From the NCBI RefSeq assembly GCF_009650765.1, contig NZ_CP045740.1:1302001-1366000 (forward strand): 64,000 nucleotides of DNA, read 5' to 3'. This DNA is from Streptomyces sp. SUK 48 (lineage in GTDB: Bacteria > Actinomycetota > Actinomycetes > Streptomycetales > Streptomycetaceae). Below, piece after piece: positions 17,445 to 26,600 of the stretch. Every line of letters starts with the position of its first letter. Position 1 is the stretch's first letter. Under the pieces are notes generated by a model. That model made no database searches. It was not told the origin of the DNA and worked only from the letters and a program-made list of their open reading frames with translations. Both the position numbers and the translations under genes were made by a program.

Positions 17445-17473
17445 AAAGGTCCCCGGCCCCGCCGGGGACCTTT
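17445..17473. terminator. Terminator between precursor and YcaO operon
   Basis: A perfect 13-bp stem, AAAGGTCCCCGGC with GCCGGGGACCTTT, around a 3-nt CCC loop. The A/T ends give a short U-run on either strand, so it can terminate both the precursor transcript and the convergent biosynthetic operon. Confidence 0.85.
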
Positions 17474-17489
17474 CGCGTTCCCGCCCCCG

Positions 17490-19454
17490 TCAGGGGAAGG
17501 GGTGCGGCACCAGCCGCAGGTCCGCCTCGCGCAGCGGTGCGGGCACCAGCCCCGCGCGGTACGGCGCGGTCCGCAGCCTCGGCAGGTGCGGCGCCCGCTG
17601 GCGCAGCCAGCCGAAGTCGATCGGCAGCAGCCCTGGGGCGAGCGTGGCGACCGTGCGCAGCCCCATGCGCCGCTGCTCGGGTGTGGTCTGGTCGACGGCG
17701 ATGACATCGCAGTCCGCGCCGGCCAGCAGATCGCGCAGCAGCGTGACGTCGTCGAGCAGATCGGCGGTGCGGGGCCGGCGCTCTTCCCAGTCGGCGAACA
17801 GCTCGGCGAGCGGGGCCACTCGGGGCGGGGCGAGGTAGCCGCGGGCGTGCTCGCGCATGGCGGGCAGCCCGAACAGGGCGGCATGGTCGGGCAGTCGTAC
17901 GACCTTGTCGAAATCCTCTGCCATGGCGGCGAGTTCGGCGGGTCGTTCGGCGACCTGGCCGGGCAGGTGCGGGATGTAGGTGAGGATCTCGGCGAGCGCC
18001 GACTCCACCGCCGTCTCGGGGTCGAAGGAGGCGCCGGCCGCGAACGCCAGGGTGCCGGGGCCGTCGTCACGGCGGACAGCGAGGCCGGTGACGACCGGTA
18101 CCGGCAGGTCCACCCGGTTGTCGAAGACGTGGACGTCGTAGCCCTGGAGTTCGGCGCGGGCCGCCATCGCCCGCACCCGGGCGCCGCCGACCGAGCCCAG
18201 GTCGATCTCCGGCAGCGGCAGGTCGCCGTACCAGCCGAGCAGGAAGGCGTCCCGCTCCAGGAGTTCGAGCAGGCCGAAGAAGACGGCCTCCTCCAGGCTG
18301 GCGCCGGTGGCGCAGCCGTTGGAACACTCGAAGACGAAGTTGTCCTCGCGGGTGCCCGCGCTGTAGTAGACGAGCCGGGCGGGCACCAGTACGGGCCGCT
18401 CGTCGCGCAGCGACCAGCCGGTGACCCAGGGAATCGGCCGGGCCGGGTCGAAGGGCTCGACCATGGGGTCCTCGGCGTAGGTGCGCGGCGCGTACAGCCC
18501 GCAGGTGCGGGGGTCCAGGGCGCGCTCGCCGAGTTCGTCCAAGGACGCGGTGACGACGGGGGCGCGGTGGCGGCGGTGGGTGCCGGCGTAGCGCTCCAGC
18601 CCCTCCAGGAAGGCCAGTTCGCGGCTGCGGGCGAAGGAGTTGGCCTGGCCGCTCCAGGTGACGTCGGTGAGTCCGGCGTAGCCCCGCATGAAGACGCTGC
18701 CCGCGACCGGCGCGGTGGTGGGCGAGGTGACGTCGGTCCAGGTGCCGCCGCCCAGCACCCCGCACACCGGGTTCGCGAGTCCCTTGACGGGCACCGGGAA
18801 GTCGCCGGGACGGCCCGAACGGTAGTCTTCGGGACCGGATTTGGGCCGGGAGGTCAGGGGGCCGGCGGTGCGCTCGGCCGCCGCCTCGGCCACGGCTTCG
18901 CGGGTCGCGGGGCGGCAGTGCGGGCACATCGGGTCGGGCAGCAGCGGGAAGGTGCGGACCTGGAGGGTCTCCTGGTCGAGTTCGGTGACTCGGGGCAACT
19001 CCGCGTCGGGGCCGGGAGGTTCGTGCCGGGCGGCGCCGGTGGTGATCAGGCGGTGCAGGGACCAGACGGCGTCCACCAGATGGTCGGGCAGGGCCGGCCA
19101 GCGACCGGCGGCCGTCGTCTCGGTGCCGGTCTCCAGCGCGTCCCGTTCGGTGCGGGTACGCAGCCGCTGGCGGCGCATCGCGAGGCAGGTGCCACACGCC
19201 CGGCCCGCGCCGCCGGTGCCGCCCCAGGGGCCCAGCAGCACGGCCTGGGCGGTGAGATGGACCTGGGCCGTGTGCGGGGGCACCGGCGCGGCCGGGACGG
19301 CCCGGTCGCCGAGCACGTTGGTGTCGCCGACGCGGGAGACGGCGGGGGCGGGCGCTCCCGCCGCGGCGGCGCGGGCCGCCAGGCGGTCCTGGAGGTCCGC
19401 GCGGGCGGCCTCCAGGGGTGCCGCCGCCGGGGCGGGGGCGGTGAGGGTGGTCAT
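17490..19454 (-). CDS. YcaO cyclodehydratase 1 (TOMM, SagD/docking type)
   Basis: 654 residues. It converts Cys/Ser/Thr of the precursor to azolines using ATP. The N-terminal ~200 residues carry CGTC (near 87) and CPHC (near 177), a likely zinc site joined to a docking domain. The YcaO domain follows, with ELAFLEGLERYAG, ECSNGCATG and ELLERDAFLLGWY, the Glu-rich ATP/Mg motifs. It ends PHPFP, the Pro-rich C-terminus typical of azole-forming YcaO proteins. The start overlaps the permease stop by 4 nt (ATGA). It is the last gene of the operon. A second YcaO is encoded at 28646-30577. Confidence 0.9.
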   Translation of the reverse strand: MTTLTAPAPAAAPLEAARADLQDRLAARAAAAGAPAPAVSRVGDTNVLGDRAVPAAPVPPHTAQVHLTAQAVLLGPWGGTGGAGRACGTCLAMRRQRLRTRTERDALETGTETTAAGRWPALPDHLVDAVWSLHRLITTGAARHEPPGPDAELPRVTELDQETLQVRTFPLLPDPMCPHCRPATREAVAEAAAERTAGPLTSRPKSGPEDYRSGRPGDFPVPVKGLANPVCGVLGGGTWTDVTSPTTAPVAGSVFMRGYAGLTDVTWSGQANSFARSRELAFLEGLERYAGTHRRHRAPVVTASLDELGERALDPRTCGLYAPRTYAEDPMVEPFDPARPIPWVTGWSLRDERPVLVPARLVYYSAGTREDNFVFECSNGCATGASLEEAVFFGLLELLERDAFLLGWYGDLPLPEIDLGSVGGARVRAMAARAELQGYDVHVFDNRVDLPVPVVTGLAVRRDDGPGTLAFAAGASFDPETAVESALAEILTYIPHLPGQVAERPAELAAMAEDFDKVVRLPDHAALFGLPAMREHARGYLAPPRVAPLAELFADWEERRPRTADLLDDVTLLRDLLAGADCDVIAVDQTTPEQRRMGLRTVATLAPGLLPIDFGWLRQRAPHLPRLRTAPYRAGLVPAPLREADLRLVPHPFP

Positions 19455-20203
19455 GTCCGGTTGCTCCAGCGGAAGATCCGGGTGGCGATCAGGCCGAAGA
19501 CCAGGGTGAAGACCACGAGTCCGGCGCAGTCCAGGCCGATGTCCCCGAGGTCGCCGCGGCCGCCCATGGCGTCGGTGAGGCCGTCGTTGAGGTAGTGCAG
19601 GGGCAGCACCTTGGCGACCGTGCGCAGCCAGCCCGGCATCAGGTCGTCGGGGAAGAACGAGCCGGACAGGAAGGCCATCGGCACCATCACCAGGTTGGCG
19701 ATGGCCGCCACGGACTCCGGGGTGTTGGCGAGGCTGCCGACGACCAGCCCCATGGCGAGGAACGCGGTGACACCGAGCACCAGCAGCGGAATGCCCGCCC
19801 ACCAGGGGCCGTTCAGCTTCAGCCCGAAGAACGGCAGCAGCGCCACGGCGGTGAACAGCACCGTCTGGGTGGCGGCGACGCCGAGGGCCAGGGTCCAGCG
19901 AGAGGCGATCAGCGAGCGCAGCGGGGTGGGTGTGCGCCAGATGAGGCGCAGCAGGTCGTCACGGCGCCACTGCATCAGGGCGAACCCGACGGAGAACACG
20001 CACGCGTTGCCGACGCCCCACGAAAGGACGCCGGGTGCCGTGTAGTTGATGGAGGCCATTCCGCCATTGACGTGCTGGCCCTGGAAGATGAGGCCGAACA
20101 GGACGAGGAAGGCGAGCGGGAAGGCGAAGGTGAAGAAGAGGGTCGTACGGTCGCGCACGCTCGCGACGTAACCGGCCCTGGTCAGTGCGGCGTAGGCGGT
20201 CAA
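19451..20203 (-). CDS. ABC-2 type transporter permease
   Basis: 250 residues with six predicted membrane segments (FFTFAFPLAFLVLFGLIF, then several through the C-terminal LVVFTLVFGLIAT). ABC-2 permeases export drugs or peptides with a separate ATPase. TTG 20203 overlaps the ATPase stop (TTGA) and has GGAG 8 nt upstream; the frame begins LTAYAALTRAGYVASVRDR, as usual for the family. It probably exports the mature peptide and may give self-protection. Confidence 0.88.
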   Translation of the reverse strand: MTAYAALTRAGYVASVRDRTTLFFTFAFPLAFLVLFGLIFQGQHVNGGMASINYTAPGVLSWGVGNACVFSVGFALMQWRRDDLLRLIWRTPTPLRSLIASRWTLALGVAATQTVLFTAVALLPFFGLKLNGPWWAGIPLLVLGVTAFLAMGLVVGSLANTPESVAAIANLVMVPMAFLSGSFFPDDLMPGWLRTVAKVLPLHYLNDGLTDAMGGRGDLGDIGLDCAGLVVFTLVFGLIATRIFRWSNRT

Positions 20204-21165
20204 CTGCGGTGCTCCGTTCCATGGCCGGTGAGGCTGAGGTAGGCGTCTTCGAGGGTGGCGGTGCGCACGGTGACCGACTCGATGTCGACCAGGTCGCCCA
20301 ATGCGGTCAGGACGTGGTTGACGGCCGAGGTCTCCAGGACCAGTTCGTCGCCCTCGACGGTGGCCCGGTCCACGCCGGGCAGCGCGAGCGCGGCCTCGGC
20401 CGTCAACTCGGCTGCGGGCAGCAGCAGTCGGGCGGGCGCGGCGAGCGAGCGGATGAGGCCCCGGGGCGTGTCGAGGGCGACGATGCGGCCACCGGCCACG
20501 ATCGCCACCCGGTCGCACAGCGCCTCGGCCTCGTCCAGGTGGTGGGTGGTGCACACGATGGTGCGGCCCTCGGAGCGCAACGACCGCAGCAGCGCCCACA
20601 GTTCGCGCCGCGCCTCGGGGTCGAGCGCGGCGGTGGGCTCGTCCAGGAAGATCAGCTCCGGTTCGTGCAGCAGCGCGGTGGCGATGGCGAGGCGCTGCCG
20701 CTGTCCGCCGGAGAGGTGGTCGACGCGCGCGTTCTCCTTCTCGGTGAGCCCGACCCGCTCCAGCGCGAGGCGCACGGAGCCCGGCTCCATGCCGTAGAGC
20801 GCGGCGACGGTGCGCAGGTGCTCGCCCGCGGTGAGCCGCGCGAAGAACGCGGACGCCTGGGTCTGGACGCCGATCCGGGCGAGCAGCGCGGTGTCCCGGG
20901 GCCAGGGGCTCTGCCCGAGGAGGCGGACGGTGCCGCCGTCCGCCTCGCGCATGCCCTCGACGATCTCCACCAGGGTGGTCTTGCCCGCGCCGTTGGGGCC
21001 GAGGATGCCGAAGAACTCACCGCGCCGCACGGTGAGGGAGACGCCGTCGAGCGCGGTGACCTCCCCGTACCGCTTGATCACGCCGTCGAGGACGACGACC
21101 GGCTCGGTGGCGCTGGCGGGGCCGGGTGCGGGTGCGGTCCCGGTCTGTGCGTGGGGTTCGTTCAT
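20200..21165 (-). CDS. ABC transporter ATPase (internal start or C-terminal domain)
   Basis: The ATPase part, 321 residues if started at ATG 21165. Walker A is GPNGAGKTT, the signature is HLSGGQRQRLAIA, Walker B is LIFLDEPTAALD. It is a DrrA-like multidrug type ATPase with the C-terminal extension. GGAAAGGCGAG precedes the ATG, a plausible ribosome site, so both the fusion and a free ATPase may be made. It pairs with the permease gene that overlaps its stop. Confidence 0.7.
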   Translation of the reverse strand: MNEPHAQTGTAPAPGPASATEPVVVLDGVIKRYGEVTALDGVSLTVRRGEFFGILGPNGAGKTTLVEIVEGMREADGGTVRLLGQSPWPRDTALLARIGVQTQASAFFARLTAGEHLRTVAALYGMEPGSVRLALERVGLTEKENARVDHLSGGQRQRLAIATALLHEPELIFLDEPTAALDPEARRELWALLRSLRSEGRTIVCTTHHLDEAEALCDRVAIVAGGRIVALDTPRGLIRSLAAPARLLLPAAELTAEAALALPGVDRATVEGDELVLETSAVNHVLTALGDLVDIESVTVRTATLEDAYLSLTGHGTEHRS

Positions 21166-22581
21166 CTCGCCTTTCCTTGCGGGGTCCAACGGGGGGCGGA
21201 AACCGTTGACTTGACTGGAATCCGCGGACGAGGAGGTGGGCGCGGCGGACCGCGCGGGGCCGGGCGTCCGGCCTTCGGCGGGGCTCGGGGCGCGTCCTTC
21301 GTTCCGGCTCGCGGTACGGCCCGTACGGCCTTCCGTACGGCTCTCGGTGCCGCCTTCCGTGCGGCGCCCGCGCAGCCGTCGGCCCCAGTCGCCGAGCCCC
21401 CACAGCAGCAGGACGGCGGCGAGCAGGGCGGTCGGCAGCCACCAGGCGAGCAGCGCCACGCGGTCCGGCAGCAGATGGCGCAGCACCAGCCCGGCGAGGG
21501 CGAGCAGCGCTGCCGTCTGTACGGCGGTGAGCAGGGCGAAGCCGCCGTACAGCAGGCGCAGCCGGAGCGGGTAGGCGCCCAGGCCCGGGCCGCGGCGCAG
21601 CAGGGCGCGGGCGGCGAGGGCGGTGAAGGCGCGGCTGCCCTCGGCGAGCCCGGAGACGCCGAGCGCGTGGCCGAGGGCGCGGTAGCCGTCGAGCGGAGCC
21701 AGCGGCAGCAGGTTGGCGAGGCCGGTGACGACGCCGAGCAGCAGCAGCGCGCCGAACGCGGGCCGGGCCTGGGCATCGGCCGGGAGCACCAGCCAGACGA
21801 CGTGGAAGGGCACCAGGAAGAGGAGGTTGGCGAGGACGCCGGCGCAGGCGGTGGCGACCTTGCGGGCCCGGCTGCCGAGGAACTGGACGTCGTCCACCTG
21901 GCAGTAGAGGTAGGTGGCGCCGAGGATCCAGCGCAGCCCGATCTCGCTGACGCGGCCGCCCCAGGTGCGCGCGAACAGGCCGTGGGCCAGCTCGTGCAGG
22001 GCGAGGCTGCACCACAGGACGCAGCCGACGGCGAACAGCAGCACGGGCTGTTCGGCGGTGTGCGCCGTCTGCCGCCACAGGGTTGCGGCACTGGCGGCGA
22101 CGGCGGCGAGCACACCGACGGCGAGCGCGGTGAGCACGGCCAGCAGGGCGGGCCTGCGGTCCAGGGCGGTGAGCCGGTGCAGCCGGTCCATGAGGGCGGG
22201 CGCGTCGGCGACCATCCGGGTGTGCCCCGAGAGGAAGCCGCTCGGACCCTCGGCGGGAGTGGGGACCGGAGCGGGCGCGGTGGGCGCGGGGCCGCCGTCG
22301 AGGAGACCGCGGGCGCCCAGCAGCCGCAGCAGCTGCCCCCACTGGGCCTCGCCGAGCCGGGTGCCGAACTCGTGCGAGTAGGCCCGCCCGATCTCCTCCA
22401 GGGACCGGGTGCCGTCGAGGCGGGTGATGAGGAAGTGCTCCTTGGCGCCGACCTCCAGGCGCCGTCCGGTGCGCGGGTCCTTCAGCAGATGGATGCGGGC
22501 CGGGCCGCGCAGCAGGCTGGGGCCGAGGACGAGGTCGGGGCACACGCGCGGCCGGGCGGCCAGGAAGGCGTCGGTCGTCAT
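20200..22581 (-). CDS. PqqD-like / M50 protease fused to ABC transporter ATPase
   Basis: One uninterrupted frame of 793 residues. Residues 15-95 look like a PqqD/RRE peptide-binding fold (LEVGAKEHFLITRLDGTRSL). A membrane metalloprotease of the M50 type follows: HELAH near residue 196 and NLLPLAPLDGYR near 290, in several membrane helices. A Arg/Thr/Glu linker leads at about residue 473 into an ABC ATPase. There is no stop between protease and ATPase, although an ATG with AAGGAAAGGCGAG ahead of it (21165) could start the ATPase alone. Leader binding, cleavage and export would be joined in one protein. It overlaps the SpaB_C gene stop by 4 nt. Confidence 0.8.
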   Translation of the reverse strand: MTTDAFLAARPRVCPDLVLGPSLLRGPARIHLLKDPRTGRRLEVGAKEHFLITRLDGTRSLEEIGRAYSHEFGTRLGEAQWGQLLRLLGARGLLDGGPAPTAPAPVPTPAEGPSGFLSGHTRMVADAPALMDRLHRLTALDRRPALLAVLTALAVGVLAAVAASAATLWRQTAHTAEQPVLLFAVGCVLWCSLALHELAHGLFARTWGGRVSEIGLRWILGATYLYCQVDDVQFLGSRARKVATACAGVLANLLFLVPFHVVWLVLPADAQARPAFGALLLLGVVTGLANLLPLAPLDGYRALGHALGVSGLAEGSRAFTALAARALLRRGPGLGAYPLRLRLLYGGFALLTAVQTAALLALAGLVLRHLLPDRVALLAWWLPTALLAAVLLLWGLGDWGRRLRGRRTEGGTESRTEGRTGRTASRNEGRAPSPAEGRTPGPARSAAPTSSSADSSQVNGFRPPLDPARKGEMNEPHAQTGTAPAPGPASATEPVVVLDGVIKRYGEVTALDGVSLTVRRGEFFGILGPNGAGKTTLVEIVEGMREADGGTVRLLGQSPWPRDTALLARIGVQTQASAFFARLTAGEHLRTVAALYGMEPGSVRLALERVGLTEKENARVDHLSGGQRQRLAIATALLHEPELIFLDEPTAALDPEARRELWALLRSLRSEGRTIVCTTHHLDEAEALCDRVAIVAGGRIVALDTPRGLIRSLAAPARLLLPAAELTAEAALALPGVDRATVEGDELVLETSAVNHVLTALGDLVDIESVTVRTATLEDAYLSLTGHGTEHRS

Positions 22582-23663
22582 CTGGTGTCCTCCGGGGCGC
22601 CGTCGCGCAGGGCGCGGGCGAGGACGTAGGAGAGGAACGCCTCGTCGCGGACGGTGATACCCAGCCGGTTGTTGGTCATGTGCGTATACGGCGACAGGAG
22701 CATCGGCAGGGCGTGCGCCGGGTCGGTGGCGTGGATGTCGCGGGTGCCGTCGAAGGAGCGGAAGACCAGGTCGCCCTGGGTGGCCAACTGTTCTGCTTTT
22801 TGCCGGAGTTCGGCGCAGTGTCCGGCCCAGCCGCGCAGGAAGGCGGGGAGCCGGTCCGCTTCGCCGCGGGCCACCGTCTCGCGGATGTGCCGGAAGCGTT
22901 CGGGCAGTCGGTCGCCCATGGCGGCGTACGCGCGCTCGTAGCCCTTGTCGGTGGTGTAGTTGGTGGTGCTGAACGCGTTGTTCCAGAAGCCGTGGTAGCG
23001 GTCGAGGAAGGTCAGCAGGCCCTCGTCGGCGGCGAGGAAGGTGCCGGAGACGACCATCATCAGCTGGGCGGACAGTCCGAGGAGCACCGTGCGCAGATGG
23101 AGGTTCATGGTACGGGTGGCCTCGATGACGAGGTCGCTGGAGTGCTGGAAGTGCCATTCGGCGAGCGCGATGCCGGCGGGGCCGCCGTACTTGCCGTACT
23201 CGGGCTCGTAGGGGCGGTCCTCGAAGCTGTTGTTGGGGCGCAGCCTCATCCGCCCGTCCGGGCCGAGGAAGCGGGCGCGCTCCTCCTCGCTGTACTCCAG
23301 GGTGAACAGGGTCTCGTACAGCTCGGCGAAGAAGCCCGCCTTGACCTCGTAGAGGGCGGGGCGTTCGCGCAGGAACGCGTCGAGGGCGGCATGGGTGCGC
23401 TCCCGGACGGTGCCGGCGTCGGCGGCGCGGGCCGGTTTCAGGCGCAGCCGCAGATGGGGGCCCTCCAGCCAGTAGTTGATGAAGAAGTACCCGGTGATCA
23501 GGCCATCCTCGGTGAGCGTGTCCACCAGGGGCTTGACGCATTGAAGGAGCAGCGGGCGGGGGCTGGCCGCGTAGAAGACGTGCACCGCGAGCCAGGTGCC
23601 GGGCGTGTCCTCGGTGGCGGTGTCCACGGCGGGAGCGTCCACGGCGGGGGTGGGTGCGGTCAT
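22578..23663 (-). CDS. SpaB_C-type thiopeptide biosynthesis protein
   Basis: A 361-residue protein of the lantibiotic dehydratase C-terminal family (thiopeptide-type bacteriocin biosynthesis). It shows WLAVHVFYAASPRPLLLQCV at the start, then ITGYFFINYWLEGPHLRLRL and PYEPEYGKYGG. In thiopeptide systems one such protein eliminates glutamate to make dehydroamino acids and a second forms the pyridine ring by [4+2] cycloaddition. Only this one is present, so it most likely does elimination; dual activity cannot be excluded. It overlaps its neighbours on both sides by 4 nt. Confidence 0.88.
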   Translation of the reverse strand: MTAPTPAVDAPAVDTATEDTPGTWLAVHVFYAASPRPLLLQCVKPLVDTLTEDGLITGYFFINYWLEGPHLRLRLKPARAADAGTVRERTHAALDAFLRERPALYEVKAGFFAELYETLFTLEYSEEERARFLGPDGRMRLRPNNSFEDRPYEPEYGKYGGPAGIALAEWHFQHSSDLVIEATRTMNLHLRTVLLGLSAQLMMVVSGTFLAADEGLLTFLDRYHGFWNNAFSTTNYTTDKGYERAYAAMGDRLPERFRHIRETVARGEADRLPAFLRGWAGHCAELRQKAEQLATQGDLVFRSFDGTRDIHATDPAHALPMLLSPYTHMTNNRLGITVRDEAFLSYVLARALRDGAPEDTR

Positions 23664-26600
23664 CGGGCTTCGTCCTTCTTCGGCGGGGCGGCCGGGGCGG
23701 GCAGCATCTCTACGGCGAGTTCGGCGACATGGCGGCCGCGGGGCGAGGTGACGTGCAGCTCGTCCTCGCCGGGGAGCATCTCCTCGAAGACGGTCCGGGC
23801 ACGTCTGCCGGCGAGCAGTCCTTCGAGTCCGGTGAGGGAGATCGGGCTGGCGAAGTCGACGTACTGAGGCTTGGCGCTGCCGAACCAGCCGCCGGCCTCG
23901 TCGCCGTCGCGCACCTCGTGCACGGTGGCGAACGCCCGCTCGGGCAGGCCGTGTCCGACGCGCCAGCGGTGCCAGCCGAGGTACCAGTCGGCGTCGGTGA
24001 CGCCCGGGGCGCGCAGCGGGAGGCGCCCGTCGGCGACGGTCCAGGAGCGGCGCTGCACGACGAGCGAGTGGTGGCGGACGCGGGGGCGCCGGGTGACTCC
24101 GTCGTGCCCGGGGCCCGCGGGCACACCGCGCCAGACGTCCGGCTTGGGGCGGCTGGTCGGGGAGAACAGCAGCAGGGTGCGCGGGATCTCGGGCAGCACC
24201 ATGGGCACCAGGTAGCCGAGGTAGAGGGGGACGACCTCGCGGCCCAGCCGGCGCGAGCGCAGCAGCAGCCGGTCGGTGCTCTCGTCGTGCACGGCGTACA
24301 GGTCGTCCAGGTGGAGCCGGGCTTCCTCGGGCGCCGAGCTGGTCTCGCCGGGGCAGACGATCTCGTGGTCGGTCAGCCGGCCGTGCAGATTCAGGTTGGT
24401 GGTCGCGGAACCCGCGGTGACCTCCGTGAACACGGCTCCGGGCGGCAGCAGTTCCCGCAGTTCGGCGCGGATCGCGGTGGTCAGGCCGGGGCCGTCGGGG
24501 CCGTCGAAGCAGTGGGTGAAGCGGGTGAAGGGGAAGCAGAGGCCGCCGAAGGAGTCGTTGAGGACGACCAGGGGGTCGCCGTCGCGGCGGGCCAGCTGGA
24601 GGAAGTGGCTGTACGGCTGGAACGCCGGGGCGGCGCCGCCGAGGGCCTCGGCGACCTCCTCGGCGAAGGCGTCTTCCAGGACGAACTCATCCGCATCCGA
24701 CGGGAGTTCTGCCCACCGTTCGCGCATCCGGGCGGTGAAGGTGGCGCGGGCCCGGTCCAGCGCGGTCAGTTCGGGCAGGCCGAGCCAGTTCTCCTCCGGG
24801 GCGTGGCTCCCGTCCGGCAGGAAGTCGTCCTTGGCGGAGGTGAACTGGAGGTACTGCCGGAAGATGTCCTCGTGGAAGTCGTGCACCAGGCGCAGCAGAT
24901 CGTCGCAGCGTCCGCCGCGGCCGAAGCGGGCGAGGAAGAAGCCCTTGAGGGTGAGGCGCTGGGGCAGTGCCACGTCGAAGGCGGGCAGCAGCCGCCCGAG
25001 CGAACGCAAGGGGGCCTCGGCGAGCCGCGTCCATTCGGCGAGGCGGGCGGTGGTGGTGCCGGCGGAGACGTCCTCGTAGACGAGGGTCTGCGGGAGGGAC
25101 GGGTTTTCGGCACCCAACTCTTCCTGGAGTGCCAGGAGTTCGGTCCTGAGCACGCCGAGCAGGGTACGGCGGGTGGGGACGTCCGCCGACGGGAAGCGGG
25201 CCAGGAGATCGGCGGGGCCGTCCAGGCGGCCGGCGAGCGCCTCGGCCCACGGCCGGTCCAGGGCGCGCAGCGACCGCTGGAACGCGCGCACCGGGTCGCC
25301 GCTGTGGACGCCGGTGGCGAGGCTCGGGAGCTGGAGCATGCCGAGGTCGCGCAGGGCGGCGAGATAGTGCTCGGCCTCCTCCTCGCCGGACCCGGAGGTG
25401 GTGGCCAGCCAGCGCGTCAACTCGCCGTACCTGAGCGGCCCTTCGTGATCGCGCAGCAGGGTCAGCATGCCGTCGAGGGTGCCCTGGCGGCGCAGGAAGA
25501 ACAGCCGGTCCTGGGCGGCGTCGAAGCTGACGGCGGCACTGTCGTCGCCCGCCGTGACGGCCCGCTGGACATAGCGGATACGGTCCTCGTCCAGCTTCCA
25601 GCCGGAGGCCAGGGCGACCGGGAGGTCGGCGCGGCGCGCGGGATCGGCGGCGACGAGTTCGGCGAGGCGGGCGAGCGCGACGACGTTCAGCCGGGGGTGG
25701 CCCGTCCAGCCGTCGCCGACCCGGGTGGCCGCCGTACCGTCCCCCTCGGCCCTTTCGGCCTCCTCCTCCTCGAACCGGCCGACGGCGACGCCCGTGAGCG
25801 TGCTGAACGGGCTGGTCTTACAGGCGGTGCGGTAGACGTACGAGAGCAGCGAGCGCTCCATCTTGCGGGCGCGCTTGCCCGGTACCGGCGCCGGGTCGGC
25901 CGCGAAGGCGTCCAGCCGCTCCTCCAGCGTGGGCGAGGCCAGCAGCAGGCCCCGGCGCAGCCGGTCGTCCAGGGCCAGCTCGCGCAGTGCGGCGCGGGTG
26001 CGGCCGAACCCGGCGGCGAGCACGGACTCACCCTCGGCCCGCAGCTCCTCCCAGCGGACCCGGGCCTCCAGCCACTCGGCGAGATCGGCCCCGGCGTCCC
26101 CGCCGAGGCTCTCGGCGAGCGCGCGGGCGGCCGAAAGGTCCCCGGGCAGGCGGTTGTTGAACACCTGGCGGCGCAGGGCGAGCAGCCGGCGGCGCGACAC
26201 CGGGTCGTCGGCGGCGCCGACCGCCTCGGAGAGCGGATCGCTGAGCCGGGCGCCGAGCGCGGCGAGCCGGTCCTGCTCGGCGGCGGTCCGCGCGGCCCAG
26301 TCGGCGGCCTCGGGAGCACGCAGGGCGAGGACGGTGTCCACCGGGAGGCCGGACACGCGCAGCATGAAGCGGTGGCGCAGGGCGGCGGGCCCGGCGGAGA
26401 GGTCGTCCACCGAGGCGGGCGCAGTGGCCGAGGTGGCCGAGGTGGCCGAGGTGGCCGAGGTGGCCGAGGTGGCCGAGGTGGCCGAGGCAAGCCTGATGGG
26501 CGCGGCGGATTCGGCGGGCGCGGCGGACTCGGCGGGCGCGGTGGCCCCGGCAAGCCCGGCGGGCACATCAGGGCCAGCGGGCAAGGTGGCCGCCGCAAGC

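Noticed and set aside
26424..26486. Possible CRISPR-like array from the 9-bp repeats
   Set aside because: The units are contiguous with no spacers and encode in-frame Ser-Ala-Thr. No cas genes are nearby.
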